NCBI GenBank assembly: GCA_035373905.1 | Contig: DAOSOK010000001.1 | Coordinates: 62,001-126,000, forward strand | Reading direction: 5' to 3' | Length of the DNA: 64,000 nt | Source of the DNA: Candidatus Ozemobacteraceae bacterium | GTDB lineage: Bacteria > Muiribacteriota > Ozemobacteria > Ozemobacterales > Ozemobacteraceae | Shown here: positions 8,227 through 16,862 of the stretch, piece after piece | Numbering within the stretch: position 1 is the first letter of the stretch | How the letters are laid out: every line of letters begins with the position of its first letter | The notes under the pieces: generated by a model | Seen by the model: only the letters and a program-made list of their open reading frames with translations | Database searches by the model: none | What the model was told of the DNA's origin: nothing | Position numbers and translations under genes: made by a program

Positions 8227-10497
8227 ATGCCTGAAGCAAACGAATTATGGAAACGCGGCCTGGTTCTGATCAAGTCATGCACTCGCCGGCTGATCGGTTT
8301 TTTGCATCATCAGGATGCCCACGTCCGAGAAGAGGCGGCGAGGGCACTCGGCAGAACGGGAGATTCGGAAGCCGTCGTTCCGCTGATCGAGGCTCTGCGT
8401 CGGCAGCCGCACGATGATTCGCTGTCGGGCGCTCTTGCCGAAATCGGCGATTCGTCGGCTGTCGAACCCCTTCTTGCGGCGCTCCGCGATGCCGAACGCG
8501 AGGCGAGGCCGAATATCGTGGCCGCGCTCGGCGCGTTTCACGATGCCAGGGTCACGGCGGCCCTCAACGCGGGACTTGCGGACACGGATCCGAATATCCG
8601 GTTCCAATGCGCAACGGCGCTCGGAAAGACCAAGGATCCTTCGTCCATTTCCCCTCTCTTGGGATGCCTGGGAGAGGCGAACGAATGGATCTTCCTGAGT
8701 GTCGTCGATGCCCTTGCCCGGATCGGCGACCACCGCGCGACCAACCCGCTCACCGCATTTTTCCTCAAGGAACCGAACGAGCGGAAACGCTCGGCGCTGA
8801 TTACGGCGATCGGCCAGCTCCGAGACCTGACGGCCGTTCCCACCCTTTCCCGGGCGTTACGCGACCCCGATGAGCGCGTCAAGGCGAACGCGATCGAAAG
8901 TCTTCGCAGGCTGGAACTGCCGAGGGAAAAACTGCTCTCGCTGATTCAGCCGTTCCTCAAGCACGCGAATCACCGCGTTCGCGGCAATGCGATCATCGCC
9001 GTGGCCCTGGCCGGCGCGATGGATCTGACGCCCCTTCTCGACGAAATGCGGGACGACCCCGACAAGTGGGTTCGCTCGACGCTCGGTTACGTGCTGTCGA
9101 TGTTCCCGCACCCGCGGGCTCTTCCGCTCCTGGTCGAACTTCTCCGAGACGAGGACGGCGACGTCAGGAAGAACGCCGCGCGGGCCTTGTCCGCCCGGGC
9201 CGAAGAGGCCGATCTTGAGCTGCTTCTGAAGCTCCTTGGCGATGCGGCATCCTTTGTCCGGTTGCACGCCGTCGCCGCCTTGGGCCGACTTCGTTCCGCG
9301 CCTGCCGTCCCGATGCTCGCGAAGCTGTTCGCATCGGAGCGGAATTTCAAGATCCGGTCGGCCGTCATATCGGCCCTCGGGGAGATCGGCGACGCGTCGG
9401 CGGTTCCCGTGCTCGAAAAGGCCCTGAAAGACAGGGACTCTCGCGTGCGTGCAAACGCCGTCGAGGCGCTCGAGGCGGTCCTCGGGGAAGGGGGCGCGTT
9501 GATGCTGAAGCCTCTGTTACAGGATCCAGACAACCGGACGCGGGCAAACGCAGCGAAGGCGTTGTTCCGTATCGGCGAGGTCGGGGTCCTGTTTCAGCTC
9601 GAGCGGATGCTGGGTGATCCCGAGAACACCGTGAGGATTTCCGCTGCATACGCCGTCGGGGAAATTGGCAGGGCGCTCAGGGACATCGACAGGATCCCGC
9701 TCTCGACCCCCCTGAAACAGGCGCTTGCCGGTGTTCGGTTGCCTGATGCCCAAGCGTTGCGGCCGGAGAAGATCGCCATTCCGGCCGCCGGACAGCCGGC
9801 ACCGCCGCCTTCCGTTGCGAAGGACGGCGCCGGAAAGGAAGTCATGCGTGAGCGGTTCATGGCTGCATACAAAGCCGGCCGAATCGACGAGGCGACGGAG
9901 CAGGTGCAGGCATATCTCGCCGTCTATCCGCACGATCTCATGGCCAATTTCTTTGCCGGAAACCTGTATCAGCAGCAGGGAAAATTCGACCTGGCGATTC
10001 CGTTCTATCGGAAGACGGTCGAGATCGATCCATTCCATATTCAAGGATATGCAAATCTCGGCCTCTGCTGCCATCGCTGCAACCGGGTGCAGGAGGCGGT
10101 CCATTATTTCCGGCAGGCCCTCAAAATCCAGCCCGATCTGTCGACGTTGCATTTCAACCTCGCGAATCTCCTCCTGAAGGAACAGCAGTGGGAGGATGCG
10201 ATCAAGCATTTCGAGGAAGGTCGCAAGCGCCAGCCTGCCTCGCCGAAAATTCTCGCCAATCTCGGTTTCGCTTATCAGAAGACCGGCCAGTATGAGAAGG
10301 CGCTTGCCGTCTACGAAGAGGCGTCAAAGGCGGATGCGCACGATCCCGGCTTGCACTACAACTGGGCCCTCATCCTCGCCCGCCAGGGGCGGAAGGACCA
10401 GGCCCGTGACGTGCTGAAAAAGGCGCTGGCGGCCACCCCGGCCGGCGCCCCCGGCGAACGCAACCTGCGCGACCTGCTGGAACGCCTCAAAGGCTGA
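8227..10497 (+). CDS. HEAT-repeat and TPR-repeat fusion scaffold protein
   Basis: This is a cytoplasmic-looking protein of 756 aa with no signal peptide. About residues 20-500 form a long run of HEAT/PBS-lyase-type repeats, each roughly 30 aa with the pattern D-x-x-x-x-V-R-x-x-A-x-x-A-L-G-x-x-x-D (for example VREEAARALGRTGD). A Pro/Ala linker near 515-530 leads to a C-terminal TPR block at about 540-750 with repeats such as YANLGLCCHRCNRVQEAVHY and LGFAYQKTGQYEKALAVYEE. Both repeat types bind partner proteins; no catalytic motif is visible, so the partner is unknown. It stands alone between a terminator and an inverted-repeat element. The ATG at 8227 has GGGAGGG about 10 nt upstream. Confidence 0.88.
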   Translation: MPEANELWKRGLVLIKSCTRRLIGFLHHQDAHVREEAARALGRTGDSEAVVPLIEALRRQPHDDSLSGALAEIGDSSAVEPLLAALRDAEREARPNIVAALGAFHDARVTAALNAGLADTDPNIRFQCATALGKTKDPSSISPLLGCLGEANEWIFLSVVDALARIGDHRATNPLTAFFLKEPNERKRSALITAIGQLRDLTAVPTLSRALRDPDERVKANAIESLRRLELPREKLLSLIQPFLKHANHRVRGNAIIAVALAGAMDLTPLLDEMRDDPDKWVRSTLGYVLSMFPHPRALPLLVELLRDEDGDVRKNAARALSARAEEADLELLLKLLGDAASFVRLHAVAALGRLRSAPAVPMLAKLFASERNFKIRSAVISALGEIGDASAVPVLEKALKDRDSRVRANAVEALEAVLGEGGALMLKPLLQDPDNRTRANAAKALFRIGEVGVLFQLERMLGDPENTVRISAAYAVGEIGRALRDIDRIPLSTPLKQALAGVRLPDAQALRPEKIAIPAAGQPAPPPSVAKDGAGKEVMRERFMAAYKAGRIDEATEQVQAYLAVYPHDLMANFFAGNLYQQQGKFDLAIPFYRKTVEIDPFHIQGYANLGLCCHRCNRVQEAVHYFRQALKIQPDLSTLHFNLANLLLKEQQWEDAIKHFEEGRKRQPASPKILANLGFAYQKTGQYEKALAVYEEASKADAHDPGLHYNWALILARQGRKDQARDVLKKALAATPAGAPGERNLRDLLERLKG

Positions 10498-10567
10498 CCT
10501 CCCCAGAAAAAGTTCCACGGGAAACCGCATCCCGCGCGGTACCGCGTACCCTTCGACAAAGGCGCTG

Positions 10568-10712
10568 GAATTCGGGGGACGTGATACCGAATTCAGAAAA
10601 TTGATTTCCTTCCGAAGAGAGGAGACCCCAGAGAAAGCGAATGTCGGTATCTTCCTAAACCGCCATTCTTGGGTAAATGACCCTGAAATTTGGTATCACG
10701 TCCCCAGAATTC
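10568..10712. repeat. REPIN/MITE-like inverted repeat element
   Basis: Two nearly identical arms face each other: 10568-10596 and 10683-10712. Their shared core GGGGACGTGATACC is perfect in both, and outer GAATTC ends also match; two substitutions and a one-base gap separate the arms. The 86-bp spacer has no ORF. A single strand would fold into a long hairpin, as in REPIN elements mobilised by REP-associated (Y1-type) transposases, or in MITEs. No transposase gene is in the window. It sits between the convergent HEAT/TPR and znuB genes and could also stop transcription from either side. Confidence 0.75.
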
Positions 10713-10730
10713 AAAATTTCGCGCTGTTGT

Positions 10731-11585
10731 CTATTTTCCGATGGCCGGACGCGCGAGAAGCGAGACCAGGAAGCAGCCCGATGCGCACAGAATCATCGCG
10801 GCGCCGGTGGCCATATCCCAGGTGAGAGAGGCCGCCAGACCCGTCAGCCCGGAGACGAGGGCGATCAGGATGGCGCACCAGACTTGGCGTCGCAGGTTGC
10901 CGGCAACATTCCGGGCGGTGGCTGATGGAATGACCAGCAGGGCGGTGACGAGCAGGATGCCGACCGCGCGGATCGAGAAGGCGACGACGAGGGCGAGAAG
11001 GGCCGCGAAGGCCGTTTCCAGCCAGGAGGTTCTGATGCCGCTGATGCGCGCGAGATGCTCGTGTAAGCTCGTGTAGACCAGTTGATTGTAGAATCTGAGC
11101 AGGAACGCGACGGTTCCGGCGAGGAGGAGGCCCGTCAGGAAAACGTCGCGGTCGCCGATCGCGAGAATGTCGCCGTAGAGAAAGCCCGGAAGCGTTTTGG
11201 CGAGGCCTTTCCGGGTGCTGATGATGGCGAGACCGAGGGCGACAGCGCTTGAAAACAGGACGCCGAGCGTGGTATCCATCGCCATTTCGCCTCTACGGCG
11301 CAACTGGATGGCCGCCATGCCGGTTCCGAGGCCGAACACGATGACGGCAAGCCAGGGATCGATGCCGAGGACGAGGCCGAGCGCGACACCGGTGAAGGCC
11401 GAGTGCGCGACGGCGTCGGAAAAAAACGCCATGCGGTACTGGACGACGAGGCTGCCGCAGAGGGCGCAGAGCGGGGTCAGCAGGAGGATCTCCAGGACGG
11501 CGCGCTGCATGAAGCCCGCCTGAAGCGACTCGAACGGGAGGAAGGCGATGAGCCGGTAGAAGGGGGCGAGGAGCGATTCAATCAT
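10731..11585 (-). CDS. znuB: Zinc/manganese ABC transporter permease (ZnuB-like)
   Basis: This is the inner-membrane permease of an ABC-3 family metal importer, 284 aa from the ATG at 11585, which overlaps the znuC stop by 8 bp. Multiple hydrophobic helices are seen, with the family stretches MAFFSDAVAHSAFTGVALG and AVGILLVTALLVIPSATAR. A longer in-frame reading upstream is only the antisense-free tail of znuC in another frame and looks artefactual (Thr/Arg-rich). It would pass the Zn2+ or Mn2+ delivered by ZnuA; family sequence alone does not settle the metal. It is the last gene of the iorAB-znuACB operon. Confidence 0.92.
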   Translation of the reverse strand: MIESLLAPFYRLIAFLPFESLQAGFMQRAVLEILLLTPLCALCGSLVVQYRMAFFSDAVAHSAFTGVALGLVLGIDPWLAVIVFGLGTGMAAIQLRRRGEMAMDTTLGVLFSSAVALGLAIISTRKGLAKTLPGFLYGDILAIGDRDVFLTGLLLAGTVAFLLRFYNQLVYTSLHEHLARISGIRTSWLETAFAALLALVVAFSIRAVGILLVTALLVIPSATARNVAGNLRRQVWCAILIALVSGLTGLAASLTWDMATGAAMILCASGCFLVSLLARPAIGK

Positions 11586-12375
11586 GGCCGGCCTCGTGGT
11601 GCGCGTGGTCGTGGTGGTGCGTGCAGGCCTGGTGACGAGCCGGGGAGTGCTCATACAGTCCTGAATGGAGCCCGTAGATCTGGAGCAGGTTTTCCGAGGT
11701 GAGCACCTCGGGGGCCTCGCCCTGGCAGGCGATCGTGCGGTTCAGGCAGAGCACGTGCGACGCATGCTGGGAGACGACGGACAGGTCATGGCTGACCATC
11801 ACGATCGTGCGATTCTGGCGCGAACTGAGCGACTCGAGCACATCGCAGAACAGATGGCCGCCGGCGATATCGACGCCGGAAACCGGTTCGTCGAGGAACA
11901 GGATTTCAGGGTCCCGGTGGAGGGCCATTGCCAGCAGAACGCGCTGCATCTCGCCGCCGGACAGCCGGCCGAGCGGCCGGTCGAGGAGGTGCCCGGCTTC
12001 GAGCCGCTCGAGCGCCGACACCGCGTTTTCACGGGCTTTTGCGGTGATGCCGACCCAGACGGGGCGTCGCTGGAATTCGAAGGCGAAGAACTCGAGAACC
12101 GTGACCGCCGCCTGCCGGTCGATCTCCAGACTTTGCGGAACGTACCCGATGCGAGGCTTGTGCGGCTTTCCTTCGGGCGTGACGAATTCAATCCGTCCGG
12201 AATACGGCCGCAGGCCGAGGATCGCCTGGAGCAGGGTCGTCTTGCCCGCGCCGTTTGGCCCGATCAGGGCGGTGATGCAGCCGCGCACGATCTGCGCGTC
12301 GATATTCTCGAGAATGGTGTTCTGGCCGGCGGTTACCGAGACGCCGGACAGAACGATGGCTGGAGTGGGATTCAT
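11578..12375 (-). CDS. znuC: Zinc/manganese ABC transporter ATPase (ZnuC-like) with His-rich tail
   Basis: This is the ATP-binding subunit of the metal importer, 265 aa. It shows Walker A GPNGAGKTTLL (about residues 38-48), the Q-loop region YVPQSLEID, the signature LSGGEMQRVLLA, Walker B ILFLDEPVSGVD and the H-loop VSHDLS. The C-terminus ends in a histidine cluster (CTHHHDHAHHEAGHD). A His-rich tail on the ATPase is a plausible metal sensor or store and favours zinc, but that is inference. It overlaps znuA by 4 bp (ATGA) and znuB by 8 bp. Confidence 0.94.
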   Translation of the reverse strand: MNPTPAIVLSGVSVTAGQNTILENIDAQIVRGCITALIGPNGAGKTTLLQAILGLRPYSGRIEFVTPEGKPHKPRIGYVPQSLEIDRQAAVTVLEFFAFEFQRRPVWVGITAKARENAVSALERLEAGHLLDRPLGRLSGGEMQRVLLAMALHRDPEILFLDEPVSGVDIAGGHLFCDVLESLSSRQNRTIVMVSHDLSVVSQHASHVLCLNRTIACQGEAPEVLTSENLLQIYGLHSGLYEHSPARHQACTHHHDHAHHEAGHD

Positions 12376-13310
12376 CGAAGTGCGGAGGCTCCCGACGCGA
12401 GGGGAACGAGCGAGGCGGATATGGCCTTCATCGCCGACTCGAGATGGTTCGGCGCGTCGGCATCGCTGCCTTTCGTGAGGGTCTGGAGTGCAATGACGGG
12501 AATGCCGTGCTCACGGCCGAGGGCTTCGATCTCCTCCGACGCCTCGAGGGCGTCGGTGAGGATCGCGACCGGTCGCCGGTCGCGGATCGCCTGCTCGATT
12601 CCGAGCCGCGAATGGGCCGAGTGCTGATGCTCGTCGTCGAGCTCGAACCGGGCGACGATGTCAAGATTTATTGCAGAAGATATATAATCAAGAGAGCTGT
12701 GCGTCACGACGACCGGCGTCCCCGCCAGCTTTCCGGCGGCCTCCGCCCATTCCTTCCCGACTTCGGCCAGGCGGGCCCGGAGATTCTCCGCGTTTCTGCG
12801 CAAAAGCGTCGCCGAATCGGACGAAACCACGTCGCCGAGAGCGCTGGCGGCCGCGTCGACCATGGCCGATAGGCCGGCCGGCGTCGTGAACAGATGGGGA
12901 TTCGGCTGGTCTCCGTGTTCCGACCGCAGGGCGGAGGAGGCCGGAGCGATGTGGCGAATGCGGGCGGCGAAGCCGGATTCCGAGAGCCGGTCGAGGAACG
13001 GCTCGAACCCGAGACCGTTGGCGAGGATGAGGTTCGCCCGGTCCAGGCCCGCCATATCCGTCGGCGTCAGGGAGTAGTGATGGGGGCAGCCGAGTTCGGC
13101 GGGCAGCAGCAGCTTCACCCGTAGCGCCGTTCCCGAGGCGAGTTCCTTCGCGATCAGATACACCGGATACACGGTGCAGACGACGCTGGGTTCGGCGGCG
13201 GACGGCTGGGCGGCCGAAGATTGAAGACCAGAGCCGGCCAGGACCACGAGCAGCGCGATGAGAAAAACGAGAGTCTGTCGTAATCCGGGCCGGCCGTGGA
13301 AGAGGGTCAT
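12372..13310 (-). CDS. znuA: Zinc/manganese ABC transporter substrate-binding protein (ZnuA-like)
   Basis: This is a periplasmic metal-binding protein of the cluster A-I family, 312 aa from the ATG at 13310, which overlaps the iorB stop by 4 bp. A signal peptide is clear (RQTLVFLIALLVVLAGSGLQ). Probable metal ligands are His in ELGCPHHYSLTPTD, His in PNPHLFTTP, His in VVTHSSLDYI and the acidic residue of ILTDALEAS. The long acidic His loop of E. coli ZnuA is missing; instead there is a short DDEHQHSAHS stretch. An upstream in-frame extension exists but lacks signal-peptide logic, so the shorter start is preferred. Confidence 0.92.
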   Translation of the reverse strand: MTLFHGRPGLRQTLVFLIALLVVLAGSGLQSSAAQPSAAEPSVVCTVYPVYLIAKELASGTALRVKLLLPAELGCPHHYSLTPTDMAGLDRANLILANGLGFEPFLDRLSESGFAARIRHIAPASSALRSEHGDQPNPHLFTTPAGLSAMVDAAASALGDVVSSDSATLLRRNAENLRARLAEVGKEWAEAAGKLAGTPVVVTHSSLDYISSAINLDIVARFELDDEHQHSAHSRLGIEQAIRDRRPVAILTDALEASEEIEALGREHGIPVIALQTLTKGSDADAPNHLESAMKAISASLVPLASGASALR

Positions 13311-13888
13311 GCCGAAAGGTTCCATCCGGCTTCGAACGCCTTGACGTTCAGGTCGAGCAGCTTCGCGGGGATGCGCTTCTTCAGGCCATCCTGCCAGATT
13401 TCCCGGCCGATCATCGGGAGACGCTTCGCGAGGACGCCGAGCAGGACGACGTTCAGGCATTTCGGATTTCCGAGCGACTGGGCGGCCCCGAGGGCGTCGA
13501 CGGCGGAAACATTGGCGGGGAACGCCTTGATGCTGTCGGCGATGCCGGACGGGTACACGCCGTCACCGGCCGAAACCGACATCGGAAGGATTTTTTGGGT
13601 GTTCATCAGCACGATGCCGCCGGGCTTGAGAAACTCACCCCAGCGCAGGGCCTCGAGCTGCTCGAACGCGAGCAGGATGTCGGCCTCGCCGCGTCTGATC
13701 AGGGGCGAATGGATCGCCGGCCCGAACCGGACATGGCTGACGACGCTGCCGCCGCGCTGGGCCATGCCGTGGACCTCGGATTTCTTCACGTCGAAGCCGG
13801 CTTCCATGGCGCATTCGGCCAGCAGATTGCTGGCCAGCAGGGTCCCCTGGCCGCCGACGCCGCAGAGCAGAATGTTCGTGATCGTCAT
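13307..13888 (-). CDS. iorB: Indolepyruvate:ferredoxin oxidoreductase, beta subunit
   Basis: This is the gamma/beta-type subunit of a 2-oxoacid:ferredoxin oxidoreductase, 193 aa. It starts MTITNILLCGVGGQGTLLAS, with the GVGGQG nucleotide-binding loop, and has SEVHGMAQRGGSVVSHVRFG, both diagnostic for IorB/POR-gamma. With IorA it decarboxylates aryl pyruvates from aromatic amino acids to aryl-acetyl-CoA, reducing ferredoxin. The start at 13888 is 2 bp after the iorA stop; the longer reading upstream is Arg/Pro-rich out-of-frame sequence of iorA. It overlaps znuA by 4 bp. Confidence 0.95.
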   Translation of the reverse strand: MTITNILLCGVGGQGTLLASNLLAECAMEAGFDVKKSEVHGMAQRGGSVVSHVRFGPAIHSPLIRRGEADILLAFEQLEALRWGEFLKPGGIVLMNTQKILPMSVSAGDGVYPSGIADSIKAFPANVSAVDALGAAQSLGNPKCLNVVLLGVLAKRLPMIGREIWQDGLKKRIPAKLLDLNVKAFEAGWNLSA

Positions 13889-13890
13889 CG

Positions 13891-15669
13891 TCAGGCTCCT
13901 TTCGCCTGTGTGATCGCGCCGGGCCTGCAGGTTTTGGCGCACAGGCCGCAGTGCACGCACAGCGTCGCGTTGATGAGGGTCTTGCCGTCGGCGGGGTCGC
14001 GCTCGATGGCCGGGCAGCCGAGCTTCCAGCACTGGCCGCACTTGACGCACTTCGCGCGGTCGATCGAAACGATATGCCGTTCGGGCTTGTAGCCCTTGAG
14101 CAGAATGCAGGGGCGGCGGGTGATGATGACCGTCGGTTCGTCTTTCGCGAGCGCCGCCTTGATCTGTTCCTCGAGCGTTTTCAGGTCGAACGGGTCGACG
14201 TCGACGACGGAGGAGACGCCGGTCGCCTCGCACATCTTCTTCAAGTCGAGCGCTTTGGTCGGCTTGCCCTTCAGGGTCGTGCCGCTGGCCGGGTTGGGCT
14301 GATGGCCCGTCATTGCCGTGATCGAATTGTCCAGCACCATTGTCAGATGCCGGCCTTGGTTATATACCGTGTCGAGGAGACCGGTGATGCCCGAGTGCAT
14401 GAAGGTGGACTCGCCGAGCACCGCCACCAGCTTGCCGTGAATCTTCTCTTTCATGGCTTTCTCGATGCCGAGCGCGTTCGTGACGGAGGCGCCCATACAG
14501 ACGATCGTATGCATCGCATTGTGCGGCGGAAAGGCGCCGAGGCTGTAGCAACCGATGTCGCCGGTGACCGTGCAGTCCAGTTTCCGAAGAATGAAAAACA
14601 CGCCGCGGTGCGGGCAGCCCGGGCAGAGGACCGGCGGCCGCTGGGGAATCGCGACCACGGGCTGTTTCACGCGTGCCGGCGGTTTCGCCGCGACGAACTC
14701 GGAAAGCGACTCATGGAGGATATCGGGATTCAGCTCGCCGCAGATCGGGATGCGATCCTTGCCGATGCAGGCGACGCCGAGCGCCCGGACCTGCTCCTCG
14801 ATGATCGGCTCGTTCTCTTCTATAACGATAACTTTTTTAACCGTGGCCGCGAACTTCCGCACGAGTTCGACGGGGAGGGGGTTCGTGAAGCCGAGTTTCA
14901 AATACGATGCGTTCGGGAACACCTCGCGGGCGTGCGTGTAGCTGATGCCCGAGGTGATGATGCCGATCTCCGGATCGCCCGCTTCGATGCGGTTCCAGGG
15001 ACAGTTCGCGCCCCACGCCGCCAGCTTCGCCATCCGCTCCTCCACCTTCACATGGAGACGGCGGGCGTTATGCGGCAGGACGCAGTATTTGGCCATGTCG
15101 CGTACGAACTCACGGGCCGGGGCCTCGGTTCGCGGGCCGAGCTCGACAATGCCCTCGGAATGCGAGATGCGGGTGGTGGTGCGCAGCATCACCGGCGTGT
15201 CATGTTCTTCGGAAAGCGCATACGCGGCGATCGTCATGTCGTGCGCTTCCTGGCTCGTGCTCGGCTCGAACAGCGGGAGCTTGGCCGCGCGCGCGTAATG
15301 CCGGTTGTCCTGCTCGTTCTGCGAGCTGTGCATGCCGGGATCGTCCGCCGTGACGATGACGAGTCCCGCGTTGACGCCGGTGTAGGCGACCGTGAACAGC
15401 GGGTCGGCGGCGACGTTCAGGCCGACGTGCTTCTGGGCGCAGATCGTGCGGGCCCCGCCATACGCTGCCCCGATCGCCGTTTCCATGGCCGTCTTCTCGT
15501 TGACAGACCATTGGGCGTCGATCTCGTCGTATCCGCCGCAGAATTCGAGAATCTCTGTCGACGGCGTGCCGGGATAGGCCGCGGCGAACCGCACGCCCGC
15601 CTCCCATGCGCCGCGCGCGATGGCGGCGTTTCCCGACAGGAAGGCCCTTTCCCTGGAACCAGTCTTCAT
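13891..15669 (-). CDS. iorA: Indolepyruvate:ferredoxin oxidoreductase, alpha subunit
   Basis: This is the large subunit of indolepyruvate:ferredoxin oxidoreductase, 592 aa. The N-terminal pyrimidine-binding domain has AAYPGTPSTEILE and the ENEKTAMETAIGAAYG-like stretch VNEKTAMETAIGAAYG. The central part has CPGCPHRGVFF and the thiamine-diphosphate region GDIGCYSLGAFPPHN. The C-terminus carries two [4Fe-4S] ferredoxin motifs (CVKCGQCWKLGC and CVHCGLCAKTC). The ATG at 15669 has GAGGAG 8 nt upstream, better than an upstream GTG/ATG reading. The oxygen-sensitive enzyme suggests an anaerobic or facultative host that ferments aromatic amino acids. Confidence 0.96.
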   Translation of the reverse strand: MKTGSRERAFLSGNAAIARGAWEAGVRFAAAYPGTPSTEILEFCGGYDEIDAQWSVNEKTAMETAIGAAYGGARTICAQKHVGLNVAADPLFTVAYTGVNAGLVIVTADDPGMHSSQNEQDNRHYARAAKLPLFEPSTSQEAHDMTIAAYALSEEHDTPVMLRTTTRISHSEGIVELGPRTEAPAREFVRDMAKYCVLPHNARRLHVKVEERMAKLAAWGANCPWNRIEAGDPEIGIITSGISYTHAREVFPNASYLKLGFTNPLPVELVRKFAATVKKVIVIEENEPIIEEQVRALGVACIGKDRIPICGELNPDILHESLSEFVAAKPPARVKQPVVAIPQRPPVLCPGCPHRGVFFILRKLDCTVTGDIGCYSLGAFPPHNAMHTIVCMGASVTNALGIEKAMKEKIHGKLVAVLGESTFMHSGITGLLDTVYNQGRHLTMVLDNSITAMTGHQPNPASGTTLKGKPTKALDLKKMCEATGVSSVVDVDPFDLKTLEEQIKAALAKDEPTVIITRRPCILLKGYKPERHIVSIDRAKCVKCGQCWKLGCPAIERDPADGKTLINATLCVHCGLCAKTCRPGAITQAKGA

Positions 15670-15746
15670 CTCTTTTTTCTCCTCAGGCCCGTCGCCCGGA
15701 GCGGAGGGCGCTCGTCTGCGCGCGGGCATGTGATGCGAGCGCCGCG

Positions 15747-15755
15747 ATTATATCA
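15747..15755 (-). promoter_or_regulatory. Extended -10 promoter of the iorAB-znuACB operon
   Basis: On the minus strand the motif TGATATAAT is a perfect extended -10 element (TGn plus TATAAT), 77 nt before the iorA start. No good -35 box lies 16-18 nt upstream, which is normal for extended -10 promoters. No obvious Zur-box palindrome was seen near it. Confidence 0.55.
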
Positions 15756-15767
15756 CATTTTCGGGAG

Positions 15768-15796
15768 TTGGCTTTTTTCCGGTGTCCCTGTATCAT
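15768..15796 (+). promoter_or_regulatory. Sigma70-like promoter of the UDP-sugar epimerase gene
   Basis: TTGGCT (15768-15773) and TATCAT (15791-15796) are 17 nt apart, 35 bp before the ATG at 15832. A GGGAG ribosome-binding site lies between. It overlaps the divergent iorA promoter region. Confidence 0.5.
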
Positions 15797-15831
15797 CCCT
15801 GCATCATCACCAGACGCAGGGAGTCGGCATC

Positions 15832-16842
15832 ATGAACGTTCTTGTCACCGGAGCCGCCGGATTCATCGGATACCACGTCAGCGAAAAACTGCTCGCCCGC
15901 GGCGACACCGTCGTCGGCTTCGACAACGTCAACGATTACTACGAGGTCTCCCTGAAGGAAGCACGCCTGGCCCGCCTGACCGGGAAGCCCGGTTTTCGCT
16001 TCGTTCGTGCCGACCTGGCCGACAAGGCCGCCGTCGATCGTCTGTTCGCCGAGCACCGCTTCGACCGCGTCATCCACCTCGCAGCCCAGGCCGGCGTGCG
16101 GTATAGTCTCGAACACCCCGAAGCCTACGTCGAGGCGAACCTGGTTGGCTTCGTGAACATCCTCGAAGCCTGCCGGCACGCGAAGATTCCTCACCTGGCC
16201 TACGCCTCGTCGAGCTCGGTCTACGGCGCCAACACGCGCATGCCATTCTCGGTCCACCACAACGTCGACCACCCCGTCTCCCTGTATGCCGCGACGAAAA
16301 AGGCCAACGAGCTGATGGCCCATACCTACTCGCATCTGTTCCGGCTCCCGACGACCGGCCTGCGGTTCTTTACCGTCTACGGCCCCTGGGGCCGCCCCGA
16401 CATGGCCCTGTTCGGCTTCACGAAGAAGATCCTGGCCGGCCAGCCGATCGAGGTGTTCAACCAGGGGAAGATGCGGCGCGACTTCACCTACATCGACGAC
16501 ATCGTGGAAGGCGTGGTTCGCGTCTCCGATCGCATCCCCGAGCCGGACCCCGCATGGACGGGCGAGCATCCCGATCCGGGAACCAGCCTCGCGCCGTACC
16601 GCGTGTACAACATCGGAAACCACCAGCCCGTCGAGTTGCTCGAGTTCATCGGCATCATCGAGAAAAAGCTCGGCCGCACCGCCGAGAAAAAGCTGATGCC
16701 CATCCAGCCCGGCGACGTGCCCGCGACCTACGCCGACGTCTCCGACCTCCAGCGCGACGTCGGCTTCGCTCCCGCGACGCCCCTCGAAGTCGGGATCGGC
16801 CGGTTCATCGACTGGTATAGAGAATACTATAAAATCTCATGA
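15832..16842 (+). CDS. NAD-dependent UDP-sugar epimerase, probably UDP-glucuronate 4-epimerase
   Basis: This is an extended short-chain dehydrogenase/reductase of 336 aa. It has the N-terminal NAD-binding GAAGFIG (residues 7-13), the stretch DNVNDYYEVSLKEARLARL that is typical of UDP-glucuronate 4-epimerases (GAE/Cap1J/LpsL type), HLAAQAGVRYSL, the catalytic SSSVYG Ser/Tyr region and YAATKKANE (YxxxK). It would turn UDP-GlcA into UDP-GalA for LPS or capsule sugars. UDP-GlcNAc or UDP-Glc epimerase activity cannot be excluded. The ATG at 15832 is preceded by AGGGAG. The gene is monocistronic and converges on the PAS/GAF sensor gene. Confidence 0.9.
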   Translation: MNVLVTGAAGFIGYHVSEKLLARGDTVVGFDNVNDYYEVSLKEARLARLTGKPGFRFVRADLADKAAVDRLFAEHRFDRVIHLAAQAGVRYSLEHPEAYVEANLVGFVNILEACRHAKIPHLAYASSSSVYGANTRMPFSVHHNVDHPVSLYAATKKANELMAHTYSHLFRLPTTGLRFFTVYGPWGRPDMALFGFTKKILAGQPIEVFNQGKMRRDFTYIDDIVEGVVRVSDRIPEPDPAWTGEHPDPGTSLAPYRVYNIGNHQPVELLEFIGIIEKKLGRTAEKKLMPIQPGDVPATYADVSDLQRDVGFAPATPLEVGIGRFIDWYREYYKIS

Positions 16843-16862
16843 GCCCTGCAGGCTGAAGACCA

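Noticed and set aside
13951..15831. N-terminal two thirds of a plus-strand ORF of 963 codons
   Set aside because: It is antisense to iorA; only the last 337 codons (from 15832) are the real epimerase gene.
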